Assembly: GCA_002746535.1 (NCBI GenBank)
Contig: NVWA01000004.1
Coordinates: forward strand, 170,743-234,742
DNA length: 64,000 nucleotides
Source: Planctomycetota bacterium
GTDB lineage: Bacteria > Planctomycetota > GCA-2746535
Direction: 5' to 3'
How positions within the stretch are numbered: position 1 is the first letter of the stretch; every line of letters starts with the position of its first letter. The notes under the pieces were generated by a model that was given only the letters and a program-made list of their open reading frames with translations, was not told the origin of the DNA and did not search any database. The translations under genes were made by a program, and so were the position numbers. Below are positions 28,311 to 37,904 of this stretch, in pieces.

Positions 28311-29225
28311 TTATTGGTGTAAGAGAGCATTAACTTCTTCGGCAATAGCTGGCGTCATCTTTTCACCTAAAGAATAATCTCTTTTATCAAAAGGTATGTG
28401 ACCACCTACGCCGAACTCTACTTCAGGAGATTCAACATCTAATAAGTGCTGATTAACAACAATTTCATTTTCATTAATATCATATACCACAAATCCTAAT
28501 TTAGATGTTGGGACGCAAAAACCCGTCGCTGGGCAATTAACATGACGAATACCATCAACAGTGCGATCTTTAAAATAATGCGAATGCCCACAAGCTATTA
28601 CATCAACTTTACTGTCTTTAATAATTTTCATTAACCTATGTTGACGATCTAAGTCTATATACGCGTACCATGCACCATACTCATCTTCTTTATTCTCTAC
28701 TTTTGTTTCGAATGGGCTTTCTCTATACGGCAGATTGTGCATAAACCAGAGCTGTTTTTTCCAGGAACCTTTTTCATTAGCTTTTTCTTGTAACCATTCC
28801 CACTGCTCATCTTCTGCTGAAAAATTGGTTCCTAATAAAAAAGAATTAAAACCGATTAACCTGACATCATCAACAACAACTTCAAATTTATCATCAAAAA
28901 CACTTTTATAACGCACAACTTTTTCTTCTGATATTGTTTCAAATCGATCCAATTCAAACCTTCCACCGACATCATGATTTCCTGGTATCAAATGAAACTC
29001 ATATGGATAAGTTGCCAACAATTCTTTTAAGGCTGTTAATTCAAATCTATGCGTTTCTCCATCTCGAGTTAAATCGCCACTTAACACAATTAATTTTGGT
29101 TGAACATCGAAAGCTTCAACTTGTTTCATTGCTTGTTTAAAATTAGTTAAACAGGCCGGCCGATATCTAAAGCTATATGGTGACCCAATGTGGATGTCAC
29201 TTAATTGAACGATTCTTGTATTCAT
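28311..29225 (-). CDS. Calcineurin-like metallophosphoesterase (CpdA-like)
   Basis: The 304-residue cytoplasmic protein has the full dinuclear-metal motif set of the family. These are 'QLSDIHIG' (Asp10, His12), 'VLSGDLTRDG', 'LIPGNHDVG', 'WFMHNLPYR' and 'DVIACGHSHYF'. The order and spacing match the class III cyclic-nucleotide phosphodiesterase (CpdA/GpdQ) group, so cAMP, another cyclic nucleotide or a phosphodiester could be the substrate; the sequence does not decide. It is convergent with the preceding lyase gene and has a long (583-base) upstream intergenic region with degenerate repeats. Confidence 0.85.
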   Translation of the reverse strand: MNTRIVQLSDIHIGSPYSFRYRPACLTNFKQAMKQVEAFDVQPKLIVLSGDLTRDGETHRFELTALKELLATYPYEFHLIPGNHDVGGRFELDRFETISEEKVVRYKSVFDDKFEVVVDDVRLIGFNSFLLGTNFSAEDEQWEWLQEKANEKGSWKKQLWFMHNLPYRESPFETKVENKEDEYGAWYAYIDLDRQHRLMKIIKDSKVDVIACGHSHYFKDRTVDGIRHVNCPATGFCVPTSKLGFVVYDINENEIVVNQHLLDVESPEVEFGVGGHIPFDKRDYSLGEKMTPAIAEEVNALLHQ

Positions 29226-29316
29226 ATTTCTACTTTCTCTTTAAGCTTAGTTTTATTGCCATTGTTTATATTTCACATGAATTATTTATCAATTGAATAT
29301 GTATTTCTTTTGATGA

Positions 29317-29556
29317 GTGTCAGAATTAAGATTGAATTGGTTTGAATTGGTTTAAAAAGAATACCAAGGATTTAACCTCTAGAGTATTCTTTAGATATAT
29401 ATTTATTGTCTGGATTAGGATTAATTGGGATAAAAACAAATTTAAAATTGTCTGAATTTACTGATAAGAATTATCATAAAATTGATAATAAATTTGAGTC
29501 AGACCATCTTCTTCAAATATATAAAATTGTCTGAATTAAGATTAATGGGATTAAAA
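29317..29556. repeat. Degenerate interspersed repeat in the 583-base gap before metH
   Basis: A unit resembling ATTGTCTGAATTAAGATTAAT followed by GGGATTAAAA occurs at 29405-29436 and 29526-29556. A diverged copy lies at 29317-29350 (GTGTCAGAATTAAGATTGAA) and a partial one at 29447-29468. They are direct, not inverted, and show no open frame. The rest of the gap (29226-29808) has no gene. I see no SAM, SAH or cobalamin riboswitch core ahead of metH. Confidence 0.45.
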
Positions 29557-29808
29557 GATTAGTTAGATTAAAAAATCATCAACCATTTACCGCTAACAAT
29601 ATCCCAAAAATCTTCTGAGCCCATAAATCTTAATCCCCACAGATAATCCAAGCCAAGTTTATGCCTAATTCAACAACTGTTTTTATCAATTCAACGAATG
29701 CTCACATGCAATATGATTGTTTTATAAACTCAAATAGGATAATTTTACGTATAAGGAGACGAAGCATAAGTTCTCAAAAAAGACATCTTACATTATAGAG
29801 GCCAACAA

Positions 29809-30813
29809 ATGACCAAAAAAAGTATCGTTGAATCAGCTAAAGAGCGCATATTAGTTCTTGATGGCGCAATGGGTACCATGCTCCAAAGACATAAGCTTGA
29901 AGAAGAAGATTTCAAAGGTGAAATCTTCATAAAACACCATAAGCTATTAAAAGGCAATAATGATTTGCTGGCCATTACGCGACCTAAAATTGTAGAAGGT
30001 GTTCATGATGCATACTTTGAAGTTGGCTGCGACATTGCCACGACCAATTCTTTCAGCGGAACGACTATTGCACAAGCCGATTATGAACTTGAGGATTATA
30101 TCGACGAAATAAATTTTGCAGCGGCGCAGTGTGCCCGCAAAAGTGCCGATCGCTTTACGGAGAAGACACCTGATCAGCCACGTTATGTTGCTGGCGCCTT
30201 AGGACCAACAAACCGTACGGCCTCAATGTCACCAGATGTAAATGACCCAGGCATGCGCTTGGTCACCTTTGAAAATTTACGCAAAGCGTACAAACAACAA
30301 GCTATTGGGTTGATCAAAGGTGGTGTAGATGTTTTATTAGTTGAAACTGTTTTTGATACATTGAATTGCAAAGCAGCTTTATTTGCCATCAATGAAGTTA
30401 AGATCGAAACAAAAACGGATATACCTGTAATGGTCTCGGGCACAATTACCGATGCTTCAGGTAGAACACTTAGTGGTCAAACACCAACTGCTTTTTGGAC
30501 ATCAATCAAACATGCTAATCTGTTTTCAGTTGGTTTGAACTGCTCATTGGGCGCTGATGAAATGATACCGCATATTCAAGAATTAAGTGGCGTATCGACT
30601 TGTGGGATTTCAGCACACCCAAATGCCGGTTTGCCTAATGAATTTGGTTTGTATGACCAAACGCCGGAAGAGATGCAAAATGCGATCAAGCCATTTTTAG
30701 AAAAAGGATATATCAATATCATCGGTGGTTGTTGTGGTACTACTCCGGAACACCTCGAAGAAATTGTCAATATTGCCGCTAAATATAAACCACGTCAATT
30801 CAACGGAAACTAA
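29809..30813 (+). CDS. metH: Methionine synthase, homocysteine-binding module (split MetH, part 1)
   Basis: The 334-residue protein equals the first domain of cobalamin-dependent methionine synthase, which activates homocysteine at a zinc ion. It has 'ILVLDGAMGTMLQ' at the N-terminus and 'DIATTNSFSGTTIAQADY'. The zinc cysteines are in 'GLNCSLG' (Cys245) and 'GGCCGTTPEH' (Cys308, Cys309). In Escherichia coli MetH this domain is fused to the rest; here it ends at its natural domain border. The second gene begins 6 bases later, so the two are surely co-transcribed and act together. GAGG lies 7 bases before the ATG. An arrangement with separate genes is known in some Bacteroidetes. Confidence 0.93.
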   Translation: MTKKSIVESAKERILVLDGAMGTMLQRHKLEEEDFKGEIFIKHHKLLKGNNDLLAITRPKIVEGVHDAYFEVGCDIATTNSFSGTTIAQADYELEDYIDEINFAAAQCARKSADRFTEKTPDQPRYVAGALGPTNRTASMSPDVNDPGMRLVTFENLRKAYKQQAIGLIKGGVDVLLVETVFDTLNCKAALFAINEVKIETKTDIPVMVSGTITDASGRTLSGQTPTAFWTSIKHANLFSVGLNCSLGADEMIPHIQELSGVSTCGISAHPNAGLPNEFGLYDQTPEEMQNAIKPFLEKGYINIIGGCCGTTPEHLEEIVNIAAKYKPRQFNGN

Positions 30814-30819
30814 AACAAT

Positions 30820-33534
30820 ATGGTAAATAAAAAAGAAGAAATGGTTTTATCCGGGTTAGAACCTTTATATGTCAATGCGACAACAGGTTTTATCAATGTT
30901 GGCGAGAGAACCAATGTAACGGGCTCTAAAAAATTCTCAAATTTAATTTTAAATGGTGACTATGAAGAAGCTGTAAACGTTGCAACGGCACAAGTGCGCA
31001 ATGGAGCCCAAATCATAGATATAAACATGGATGAAGGTATGCTTGATGGCAAAGCCGCTATGGTTAAATTCGTAAATTTAATTTCAGCAGAACCTGAAAT
31101 TGCTCGTGTGCCTTTTATGATAGATTCTTCAAAATTTGAGATCATTGAAGCAGCCTTGAAATGTATTCAAGGTAAACCGATCGTAAACTCGATTAGCCTA
31201 AAAGAAGGAAAAGAAAAATTTATTGAATACGCCACTATTATTCGTAATTATGGAGCAGCTACGGTCGTCATGGCATTTGATGAAAAGGGTCAAGCTGATA
31301 CCTATCAAAAAAGAATTGATATCTGCAAAAGATCTTATGATATTTTGGTTAATGAATTAAAGTTCCCGGCTTGTGATATTGTTTTTGACCCCAATATTTT
31401 CCCTGTTGCTACAGGGATTGACGAACATAATAATTATGCCGTTGATTTCTTTAAAGCTACCAAGTGGATCAAAGAGAATCTACCAGGCGCAAAAGTAAGC
31501 GGCGGCCTTAGCAATGTATCCTTCTCTTTTCGAGGCAATAATACTGTCCGAGAAGCAATGCATTCGGCTTTTCTATACCATGCCATTAAAGCTGGCATGG
31601 ATATGGCCATTGTCAATGCCGGCATGATGGAAGTCTATGATGATATCCCAAAAGATTTATTAGAAAAAGTAGAAGACGTTCTCTTAAATAGAATTGATAA
31701 TGCTACCGAAGCATTAACGGATTATGCCGAATCTGTCAAAGGCAAAGGTTCTAAAAAAGAGCGCAATAAAAATGATCTTGAATGGCGTGAAAAAAACGTC
31801 AACGAACGTTTATCTCACTCACTTGTTAAAGGCATCACTGATTTCATCATTGATGATACCGAAGAATCTAGACAGAGTTTTGAAAAAGCGTTGGAAGTCA
31901 TCGAAGGTCCATTGATGGATGGTATGAATGTCGTCGGCGATTTATTTGGCGCCGGCAAAATGTTTTTGCCGCAAGTTGTCAAAAGTGCACGAGTCATGAA
32001 GAAGGCCGTAGCCCATTTATTACCTTTTATTGAAGAAGAAAAAAAGAAACATGGTGACCTATCTAGTAATGCTGGCACGATTTTAATGGCCACAGTCAAG
32101 GGCGATGTTCACGATATTGGTAAAAATATTGTTGGCGTTGTGCTTGGTTGTAATAATTTTGAGATCATTGATATGGGCGTTATGATCCCGGCCAAAGATA
32201 TCATTGAAAAGGCCAAAGAAATAAAAGCTGATATCATTGGCTTGAGCGGTTTAATAACACCATCCCTAGATGAAATGGTTGATGTTGCCGCTAAAATGCA
32301 AGAAGCAGGCTTGAAGATTCCATTATTGATTGGTGGCGCAACCACATCAGCCATTCATACGGCTGTCAAAATTGCCCCAGGTTACAAAGGCTCTACGGTA
32401 CATGTAATAGATGCCTCTAAGTCTGTCCCGGTGGCAACAAAATTATTAAGTCAAGGCAATAGCCAAGCATTCATAGAAGAGAATGAAGCCAAACATGCTA
32501 AACTACTTGATAGGCATCTGAACAAAAAAAATAAGAATGTATTCTTAACACTTAGGGATGCCCGCGATAATGAAGAAAAAGTAAGCTGGGATCACGATGT
32601 GATAAAACCTAGTTTTCTTGGCACAAAAACCATTAGCAATTTTGATTTAAATGAGTTGGTACCTTTCATTGACTGGACACCTTTCTTTTTAACATGGGAG
32701 CTCGCTGGCACCTATCCAAAAATTTTAAAGAACAATGTTGTTGGCGAAGAAGCCACCAAGCTTTTTGCTGATGCAAAAGATATGCTACAAAAAATCGTTG
32801 ATGAAAAATGGTTGACGGCCAATGCGGTTGTTGGATTTTATCCTGCTAATAGAATTAAAGATGATCTTGAATTATATGAATTCGACAAATCGACTTTTGA
32901 AATAGATCGAAATAAAACAACCAATACTTTACATTTCTTAAGACAACAGAAGCCGAAGCAGAATGACCGACCCAATTATTGTTTGGCGGATTTTGTTGCG
33001 ACTAAAGATTCAGAGAGAGAAGATTATATTGGCTGCTTTGCCGTGACGACAGGTCTTGGTTGTGATGAAAAATGTAAAGAATTCGAAAAAGATCATGATG
33101 ATTATAGCTCTATCATGTTGAAGGCGCTGGCCGACCGTTTAGCAGAAGCTTTTGCCGAAAGATTACATCAAATAGTTAGAAAAGAATTTTGGGGCACATC
33201 CCCTTCTGAAGATCTAACCAATAAAGATTTGATCAAAGAGGAGTATAAAGGTATTAGACCTGCGCCGGGTTATCCTGCCTGCCCGGAACACTCTGAGAAA
33301 TCAACACTGTTTCAATTATTAGACGCCACTAAAAATACTGGCATTGAACTGACAGATGGCTATGCTATGTTCCCTGCAGCAGCCGTAAGTGGATGGTATT
33401 TTGGTCACCCTGATGCTCATTATTTTGCTGTTGGTGAAATCAATAAAGATCAAGTTACTGATTATTCAAAACGCAAAGGAATTACTTTCGAACAGTCTGA
33501 AAAATTATTGCGACCAATCTTAGGTTATCAATAA
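30820..33534 (+). CDS. metH: Methionine synthase, folate, cobalamin and reactivation domains (split MetH, part 2)
   Basis: The 904-residue remainder of MetH starts with the pterin-binding (methyltetrahydrofolate) domain: '[17 protein letters not shown]' and '[12 protein letters not shown]'. Next comes the helical cap and cobalamin-binding Rossmann domain with '[11 protein letters not shown]' (His431 is the lower axial ligand), '[14 protein letters not shown]' and 'LIGGATTS'. Then the AdoMet-binding reactivation domain follows ('[14 protein letters not shown]', '[15 protein letters not shown]', '[25 protein letters not shown]'). All domains are intact. It transfers the methyl of 5-methyl-tetrahydrofolate through cobalamin to homocysteine bound by part 1. 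The oxidoreductase gene follows after 30 bases. Confidence 0.94.
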   Translation: MVNKKEEMVLSGLEPLYVNATTGFINVGERTNVTGSKKFSNLILNGDYEEAVNVATAQVRNGAQIIDINMDEGMLDGKAAMVKFVNLISAEPEIARVPFMIDSSKFEIIEAALKCIQGKPIVNSISLKEGKEKFIEYATIIRNYGAATVVMAFDEKGQADTYQKRIDICKRSYDILVNELKFPACDIVFDPNIFPVATGIDEHNNYAVDFFKATKWIKENLPGAKVSGGLSNVSFSFRGNNTVREAMHSAFLYHAIKAGMDMAIVNAGMMEVYDDIPKDLLEKVEDVLLNRIDNATEALTDYAESVKGKGSKKERNKNDLEWREKNVNERLSHSLVKGITDFIIDDTEESRQSFEKALEVIEGPLMDGMNVVGDLFGAGKMFLPQVVKSARVMKKAVAHLLPFIEEEKKKHGDLSSNAGTILMATVKGDVHDIGKNIVGVVLGCNNFEIIDMGVMIPAKDIIEKAKEIKADIIGLSGLITPSLDEMVDVAAKMQEAGLKIPLLIGGATTSAIHTAVKIAPGYKGSTVHVIDASKSVPVATKLLSQGNSQAFIEENEAKHAKLLDRHLNKKNKNVFLTLRDARDNEEKVSWDHDVIKPSFLGTKTISNFDLNELVPFIDWTPFFLTWELAGTYPKILKNNVVGEEATKLFADAKDMLQKIVDEKWLTANAVVGFYPANRIKDDLELYEFDKSTFEIDRNKTTNTLHFLRQQKPKQNDRPNYCLADFVATKDSEREDYIGCFAVTTGLGCDEKCKEFEKDHDDYSSIMLKALADRLAEAFAERLHQIVRKEFWGTSPSEDLTNKDLIKEEYKGIRPAPGYPACPEHSEKSTLFQLLDATKNTGIELTDGYAMFPAAAVSGWYFGHPDAHYFAVGEINKDQVTDYSKRKGITFEQSEKLLRPILGYQ

Positions 33535-33564
33535 GAATACATTTCATAAAAACCGGAGAATAAA

Positions 33565-34824
33565 ATGAAGAAAAGATTTATCATCATGGGAACAGGTAAC
33601 AGAGGCGTTGGTTGTTTTGCCAAAGGCATCATGGATGTAGGTGGCAAAGGTCGACCTGAATTCAAAGAGAATGCAGAAATTGTTGCCTTTGTTGATACCA
33701 ACATGACAAGAGCCAAAAATGCAGCAAAAGAAGTTGGTTTGGATGACTTACCACTCTTTAAAACCATTGAAGAAACGAAACATATTGAAGCCGATTGGTG
33801 TATCGTAACTACGCCTGACTACACACATTGTGATGCCGTTTGCCGAACACTGCGGGCTGGGATTAATTGTTTAGTCGATAAACCTTTAGCGACTAGTTCT
33901 CAGGAATGTCAAATAATTATAGATTGCATGGAAGAAACAGGCCGAGAAGTTATTGTTGGTCATAACATGCGATACAGTCCCGATTTATTAAAAGCGGCTC
34001 ACATGCTTAGAGATGGCATTATCGGTGACATCATGTCCATTGAATCAGCTGAAGTATTGGACTACAGCCATGGTGGTGATTATTTTCATCGTTGGCATAG
34101 TGACTTTTCAAAGTCTGCCGGCATGATGAATCACAAAGGATGTCACTTTATAGACGTGATGAACTGGCTAATAGATGATGAGCCAATTAAAGTATCAGCC
34201 ATCGGGGCTAGAAATTATTACAAATCGCGACCAGACCTAGATCATGCTGAACGATGCCGCGATTGTAATATTACGGAGTCTTGTAAACAACATTTTGAAA
34301 TGAATAAATGGGATGGCATTTGGGTAAGACTATACCAAGATGCCGAGAAAGAAGATGGTTATATACGCGACCTCTGTGTTTTCTCTGACCGCCACACCAT
34401 TAACGATCAAGAAAATCTAATCATTACCTACAAAAAAGGAACTCTTGCCTCATTTTCATTGATCACTTTTGGCTCAAAAGAATTTACTTATTTCTTTATC
34501 AATGGCACAAAAGGGAGACTTGAAATTGGTAGTAATCCAATGGGTGAAAAATTCTTTCGTGTAATCGATATTGATGGAAATGTAGAAGAAATGGAAACAA
34601 CCAAGGGCTCTGGAGAGCATGGTCATGGTGGTGCTGATATGCAATTAATTGCCCATATCATAGGCACAGAAGACTTGGACCCAATGGTTAGAGCTTATCC
34701 AATTGAAGGTAAAAGAGCAGTAGATGTTGCTGACATGGCAGCACGATCAATTGCCAAAGGAGGAGCACCAATCACCATTAATGATATTGGCAAAGATTAT
34801 CCACCTGCGCCACCAAGAAATTAG
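33565..34824 (+). CDS. Gfo/Idh/MocA-family oxidoreductase with a Cys cluster
   Basis: The 419-residue NAD(P)-dependent oxidoreductase has an N-terminal Rossmann fold ('FIIMGTGNRGVGCFAKGI', 'DTNMTRAKNAA') and the family's 'CLVDKPLATS', equivalent to the common EKP motif. The C-terminal alpha/beta domain contains 'AGMMNHKGCHFIDVMNWL' (substrate-side His). An insertion at residues 228-245 has Cys231, Cys234 and Cys240 ('CRDC.....C'), a metal- or Fe-S-binding look found in some relatives. The substrate is probably a sugar or cyclitol (family knowledge). GGAG lies well placed before the ATG. It lies 30 bases behind metH and may be co-transcribed, although the functional link is not obvious. Confidence 0.85.
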   Translation: MKKRFIIMGTGNRGVGCFAKGIMDVGGKGRPEFKENAEIVAFVDTNMTRAKNAAKEVGLDDLPLFKTIEETKHIEADWCIVTTPDYTHCDAVCRTLRAGINCLVDKPLATSSQECQIIIDCMEETGREVIVGHNMRYSPDLLKAAHMLRDGIIGDIMSIESAEVLDYSHGGDYFHRWHSDFSKSAGMMNHKGCHFIDVMNWLIDDEPIKVSAIGARNYYKSRPDLDHAERCRDCNITESCKQHFEMNKWDGIWVRLYQDAEKEDGYIRDLCVFSDRHTINDQENLIITYKKGTLASFSLITFGSKEFTYFFINGTKGRLEIGSNPMGEKFFRVIDIDGNVEEMETTKGSGEHGHGGADMQLIAHIIGTEDLDPMVRAYPIEGKRAVDVADMAARSIAKGGAPITINDIGKDYPPAPPRN

Positions 34825-34916
34825 GTTTATCAATAAGCATGGCTCTTATTTTTTGGGGCCATGGCAAGACAACATTATTTTGAAATATTATTTAAAACAT
34901 CAACAGGGAAAAATCA

Positions 34917-35348
34917 ATGCACACTCGTTTTCATATCGCCCTACGTATAAGAAATATAGATGAAGCAAAAGAATTTTATGGTGAAAAATTAGGTTTTAAA
35001 GAAGACCGCTCATCAGCTCACACAATAGTATACAACATGTATGGTCACCAACTAGTTTTACATATAGACAAAGAAATTGGAGAGTCTGGAACCATTACTA
35101 ATTCAGATCAAGGTGGTGGCATACAAGTTCCACATTTTGGAGCTATACTGCCCATGGATGAATGGAAAGTATATGCGGCGAAATTAAAAGCAGTAAATCT
35201 TAATTTCATGCTTGAACCCAACATCAGAAATGAAGGCAAAGATGATGAAAATGCCACGATGTTTTTCGCTGATCCTTCTGGCAATGTTATCGAATTCAAA
35301 ACCTTTAAGGATATCGATAAACAAATTTTTAATAACATCCCTAGCTAA
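34917..35348 (+). CDS. VOC-superfamily (glyoxalase/bleomycin-resistance-like) protein
   Basis: The 143 residues form two beta-alpha-beta-beta-beta modules. The first starts 'FHIALRIRNIDEAKEFYGEKLGF', the second carries 'VPHFGAILPMDEW' and ends in the typical 'MFFADPSGNVIEFKTF'. Candidate metal ligands are His6, the His of 'VPHFG' and the Glu of 'NVIEF'. The family holds glyoxalases, extradiol dioxygenases and resistance proteins, so the reaction cannot be told. AGGGA precedes the ATG. It lies 92 bases after the oxidoreductase gene. Confidence 0.85.
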   Translation: MHTRFHIALRIRNIDEAKEFYGEKLGFKEDRSSAHTIVYNMYGHQLVLHIDKEIGESGTITNSDQGGGIQVPHFGAILPMDEWKVYAAKLKAVNLNFMLEPNIRNEGKDDENATMFFADPSGNVIEFKTFKDIDKQIFNNIPS

Positions 35349-35627
35349 TATTTTTTATCAAATAAGGACACTGCTTGCGAGCTAAAAGCAAGAATTGATA
35401 AATGCCGTGTAAAAGTGAAAGTTATTTACATGATTATTAGTGTTAGCCTAGTGTGCAATCATAAATTTCAATGATAGCAATTGCGATAAATTGACAAAAA
35501 TTATTAAGCAATTTTCATAAAGCACAATTGATTTTAATTAGAGAAGATAGATACTGAAAAGATTCTGTTTCATATCAAATTGGAATAGTTTTGTTTATTA
35601 TCAGCTAATAACGGAGAATAAATCAAA

Positions 35628-37796
35628 ATGAATAACTTCCTCGCTAAATTCAGCTTATATTTAATTTTAAGCGCAACACTCTTTATTCAAAATTCAGCAC
35701 AAGAAAAAGAAAAGAAACCTATAGAAGTTTTAGATGAAAAATTAAAAAAACTAAGTGATGTTTCTACTCAATTAAATATAGATTATTTATTACAAGTCGT
35801 AGATCCTGATCAAGGCTTGTGGATAGTACCGAAAATCGGAAAAAGTGTTGTCTGGGAAAAAACAGGTGTATTTAAAGATGTTAAAGTACCCATTACAAAG
35901 GTAGTTGGCCACAAAGAAGTATGGCGATGGGTAAGCCAACCAACAGACGAAGACCCTTACCGAAAAGTTTATAAAAAAGTAAAAAAAGCTATCTACAAAG
36001 TAGTTGGTCACAAGACAGTCAAAAGAGAGATATCCAAACCTACGGATAAAAACTCTAGCATGTCTCAAGCAAATAAACGATACATTGAAGGAATGAATTC
36101 AATGGTAGCATATGCTTTATTGGAAGCAGGGATAATATTAGAAGCGGATCCCACAATTACAAAATATTTCGACTTCATTGGCGAAATAATCGACTTTGGT
36201 TATTCAGATAATACGATTGAATTATGCTTAGAAATATTAGTTTTAATAAAGACCGATTCTCCAAAATATAAGCGGGATATTGCCAAAGGTTTACATAAAT
36301 TATTAAACGGCCAACTAACAAGTGGGAAATCAAAAGGCTTGTGGGGTTATTATTCAATAAACTGGAAAAATATTCCAATGATTAATGCTCAAATACAAAG
36401 ACTCGAAACGCATATCAGTAAAATTAGACTTCCAAAAAATATTGATAAAGGTAAAAAACTATCAAAAACGGATCAAATAAAATTAGACCGATTAAATGAA
36501 TTAAAAACGGGCAAAGGTTGGTTAGAAAAATACCAAAGAAGTGTCACCCGTGAGTTCACTGTTGGCCGAACTTGGTTTAAAAATAGAAAAATTACAGGCA
36601 TGCCTGGGGATAATGATTTAAAAAGATATATTTATTGGCCTGGCACATTATTTGATGCCAGAGAAGAACGGTTGGGCAGTTTACTTGCCACGCAATTCGC
36701 ATTATGGACATTGAATGAGGCCAACAAAGAAGGCTATTTTTCTAAAGAAGGTAAAAAAATATTCAAAGACCTGACTTCTTTAAGACTAAGAAAGAACAAA
36801 ACAATCCTACATGCACCCCCAACTCCTAAAATGTCTACATTATTAAACAACACAATGGTTTACTTACAAAAAAATCAACAAAAAGATGGCACTTGGATTG
36901 AAGATGAAGTCGTTACAAAAGTTAAAAGACATCCTTTCCCGGAAATGAAAAATCACATTGCAAAATTTGACCCACGTAATTATGGCAAAAAAGTTAAAAA
37001 AATTGAATACACTCCTTTGCCAAAACTTTTTAAAGCAACAACCTCAGCGATGCATTGTTTAGCTTTAATTGCAAGTATTCAAGGCAAAAATGCCATTGTA
37101 AAATCAAGATATAGCCGAGTCATCAAAGCCGGATTGCCACACTATCAAAAATTTATCACCGAAATGCTAGCTGGTTCAGACTTAATCAAAGATACTTTAA
37201 CGTCATACTACCCCTACAATTTACTCATCACACTACCTGATGTACATGAGCAGCTTGGGACAGACTTGATGTCCAAACCTGATGGATTATCAAAAATACT
37301 AACTTTCGCATATAAACTTGAAAATGAAGCTGGAAATTACAATGAGGACTATAAAAAATATTTTCAAAACAGATTTCAACCTCATCCACTTTTTCCAATT
37401 ACTACTGAAGATAAATGGATTAAAGAAAAAATATTCACCGGCTATTGGGAACATGGGGAAGCATCGCCCCTTTTAATCAGCACTTCAATAATGATTCTTT
37501 TTACAAAACGAATTCGCAACATGAGCATTGAACATAAAAGAAACTGGCCGAATGCATTTGAAGAATTCTCTAAACTTAGAGAAGAGCTTTTTCAGATACC
37601 TCCAACTCTTTACAATCAAATACAAGCCGATGCCAAAGCAGCAAAATTAGAAGAAGAGCAAAAAAAAATAGAGGCAGAAGTAGCAAAGAAAAAAGCTGAA
37701 GAAGAAAAGAAAAAAGCTGAGGAAGATAAAAAAGAAGATGGTGAGAAAAAAGCACCTGAAGAAAAACCTGAAGATGAAGTAAAGCTTCCCTTTTAA
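35628..37796 (+). CDS. Secreted alpha/alpha-barrel-like (terpene-cyclase-fold) protein with Lys/Glu-rich tail
   Basis: A signal peptide (to about residue 25, 'NSAQE') is followed at residues 60-145 by a duplicated beta-like segment: 'ITKVVGHKEVWRWVSQPTD' and 'IYKVVGHKTVKREISKPTD'. The main body contains repeated helices and the signature 'NQQKDGTW' near residue 415. Such Q..DG.W motifs mark prenyltransferase/squalene-cyclase-like alpha/alpha-barrels. Secreted proteins of this fold are common in the Planctomycetes-Lentisphaerota group, usually of unknown function. The last 60 residues are almost only Lys, Glu, Ala and Pro, a coiled or disordered tail. GGAG precedes the ATG. No catalytic Asp motif (DxDD) is seen, so cyclase activity is unlikely. 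Confidence 0.7.
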   Translation: MNNFLAKFSLYLILSATLFIQNSAQEKEKKPIEVLDEKLKKLSDVSTQLNIDYLLQVVDPDQGLWIVPKIGKSVVWEKTGVFKDVKVPITKVVGHKEVWRWVSQPTDEDPYRKVYKKVKKAIYKVVGHKTVKREISKPTDKNSSMSQANKRYIEGMNSMVAYALLEAGIILEADPTITKYFDFIGEIIDFGYSDNTIELCLEILVLIKTDSPKYKRDIAKGLHKLLNGQLTSGKSKGLWGYYSINWKNIPMINAQIQRLETHISKIRLPKNIDKGKKLSKTDQIKLDRLNELKTGKGWLEKYQRSVTREFTVGRTWFKNRKITGMPGDNDLKRYIYWPGTLFDAREERLGSLLATQFALWTLNEANKEGYFSKEGKKIFKDLTSLRLRKNKTILHAPPTPKMSTLLNNTMVYLQKNQQKDGTWIEDEVVTKVKRHPFPEMKNHIAKFDPRNYGKKVKKIEYTPLPKLFKATTSAMHCLALIASIQGKNAIVKSRYSRVIKAGLPHYQKFITEMLAGSDLIKDTLTSYYPYNLLITLPDVHEQLGTDLMSKPDGLSKILTFAYKLENEAGNYNEDYKKYFQNRFQPHPLFPITTEDKWIKEKIFTGYWEHGEASPLLISTSIMILFTKRIRNMSIEHKRNWPNAFEEFSKLREELFQIPPTLYNQIQADAKAAKLEEEQKKIEAEVAKKKAEEEKKKAEEDKKEDGEKKAPEEKPEDEVKLPF

Positions 37797-37904
37797 AAAA
37801 TAGTAAGGATATAGCAGAAAGATAAACTCACTCCGAAAGTCGGATAAGCGATTAGATGACGAACAAATAAAAGGGCATTCTGAAATTAAATTAAAAATCC
37901 AGTA

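Noticed and set aside
29226..29808. Possible SAM, SAH or cobalamin riboswitch before metH
   Set aside because: No conserved riboswitch core or stem arrangement could be found in the leader.
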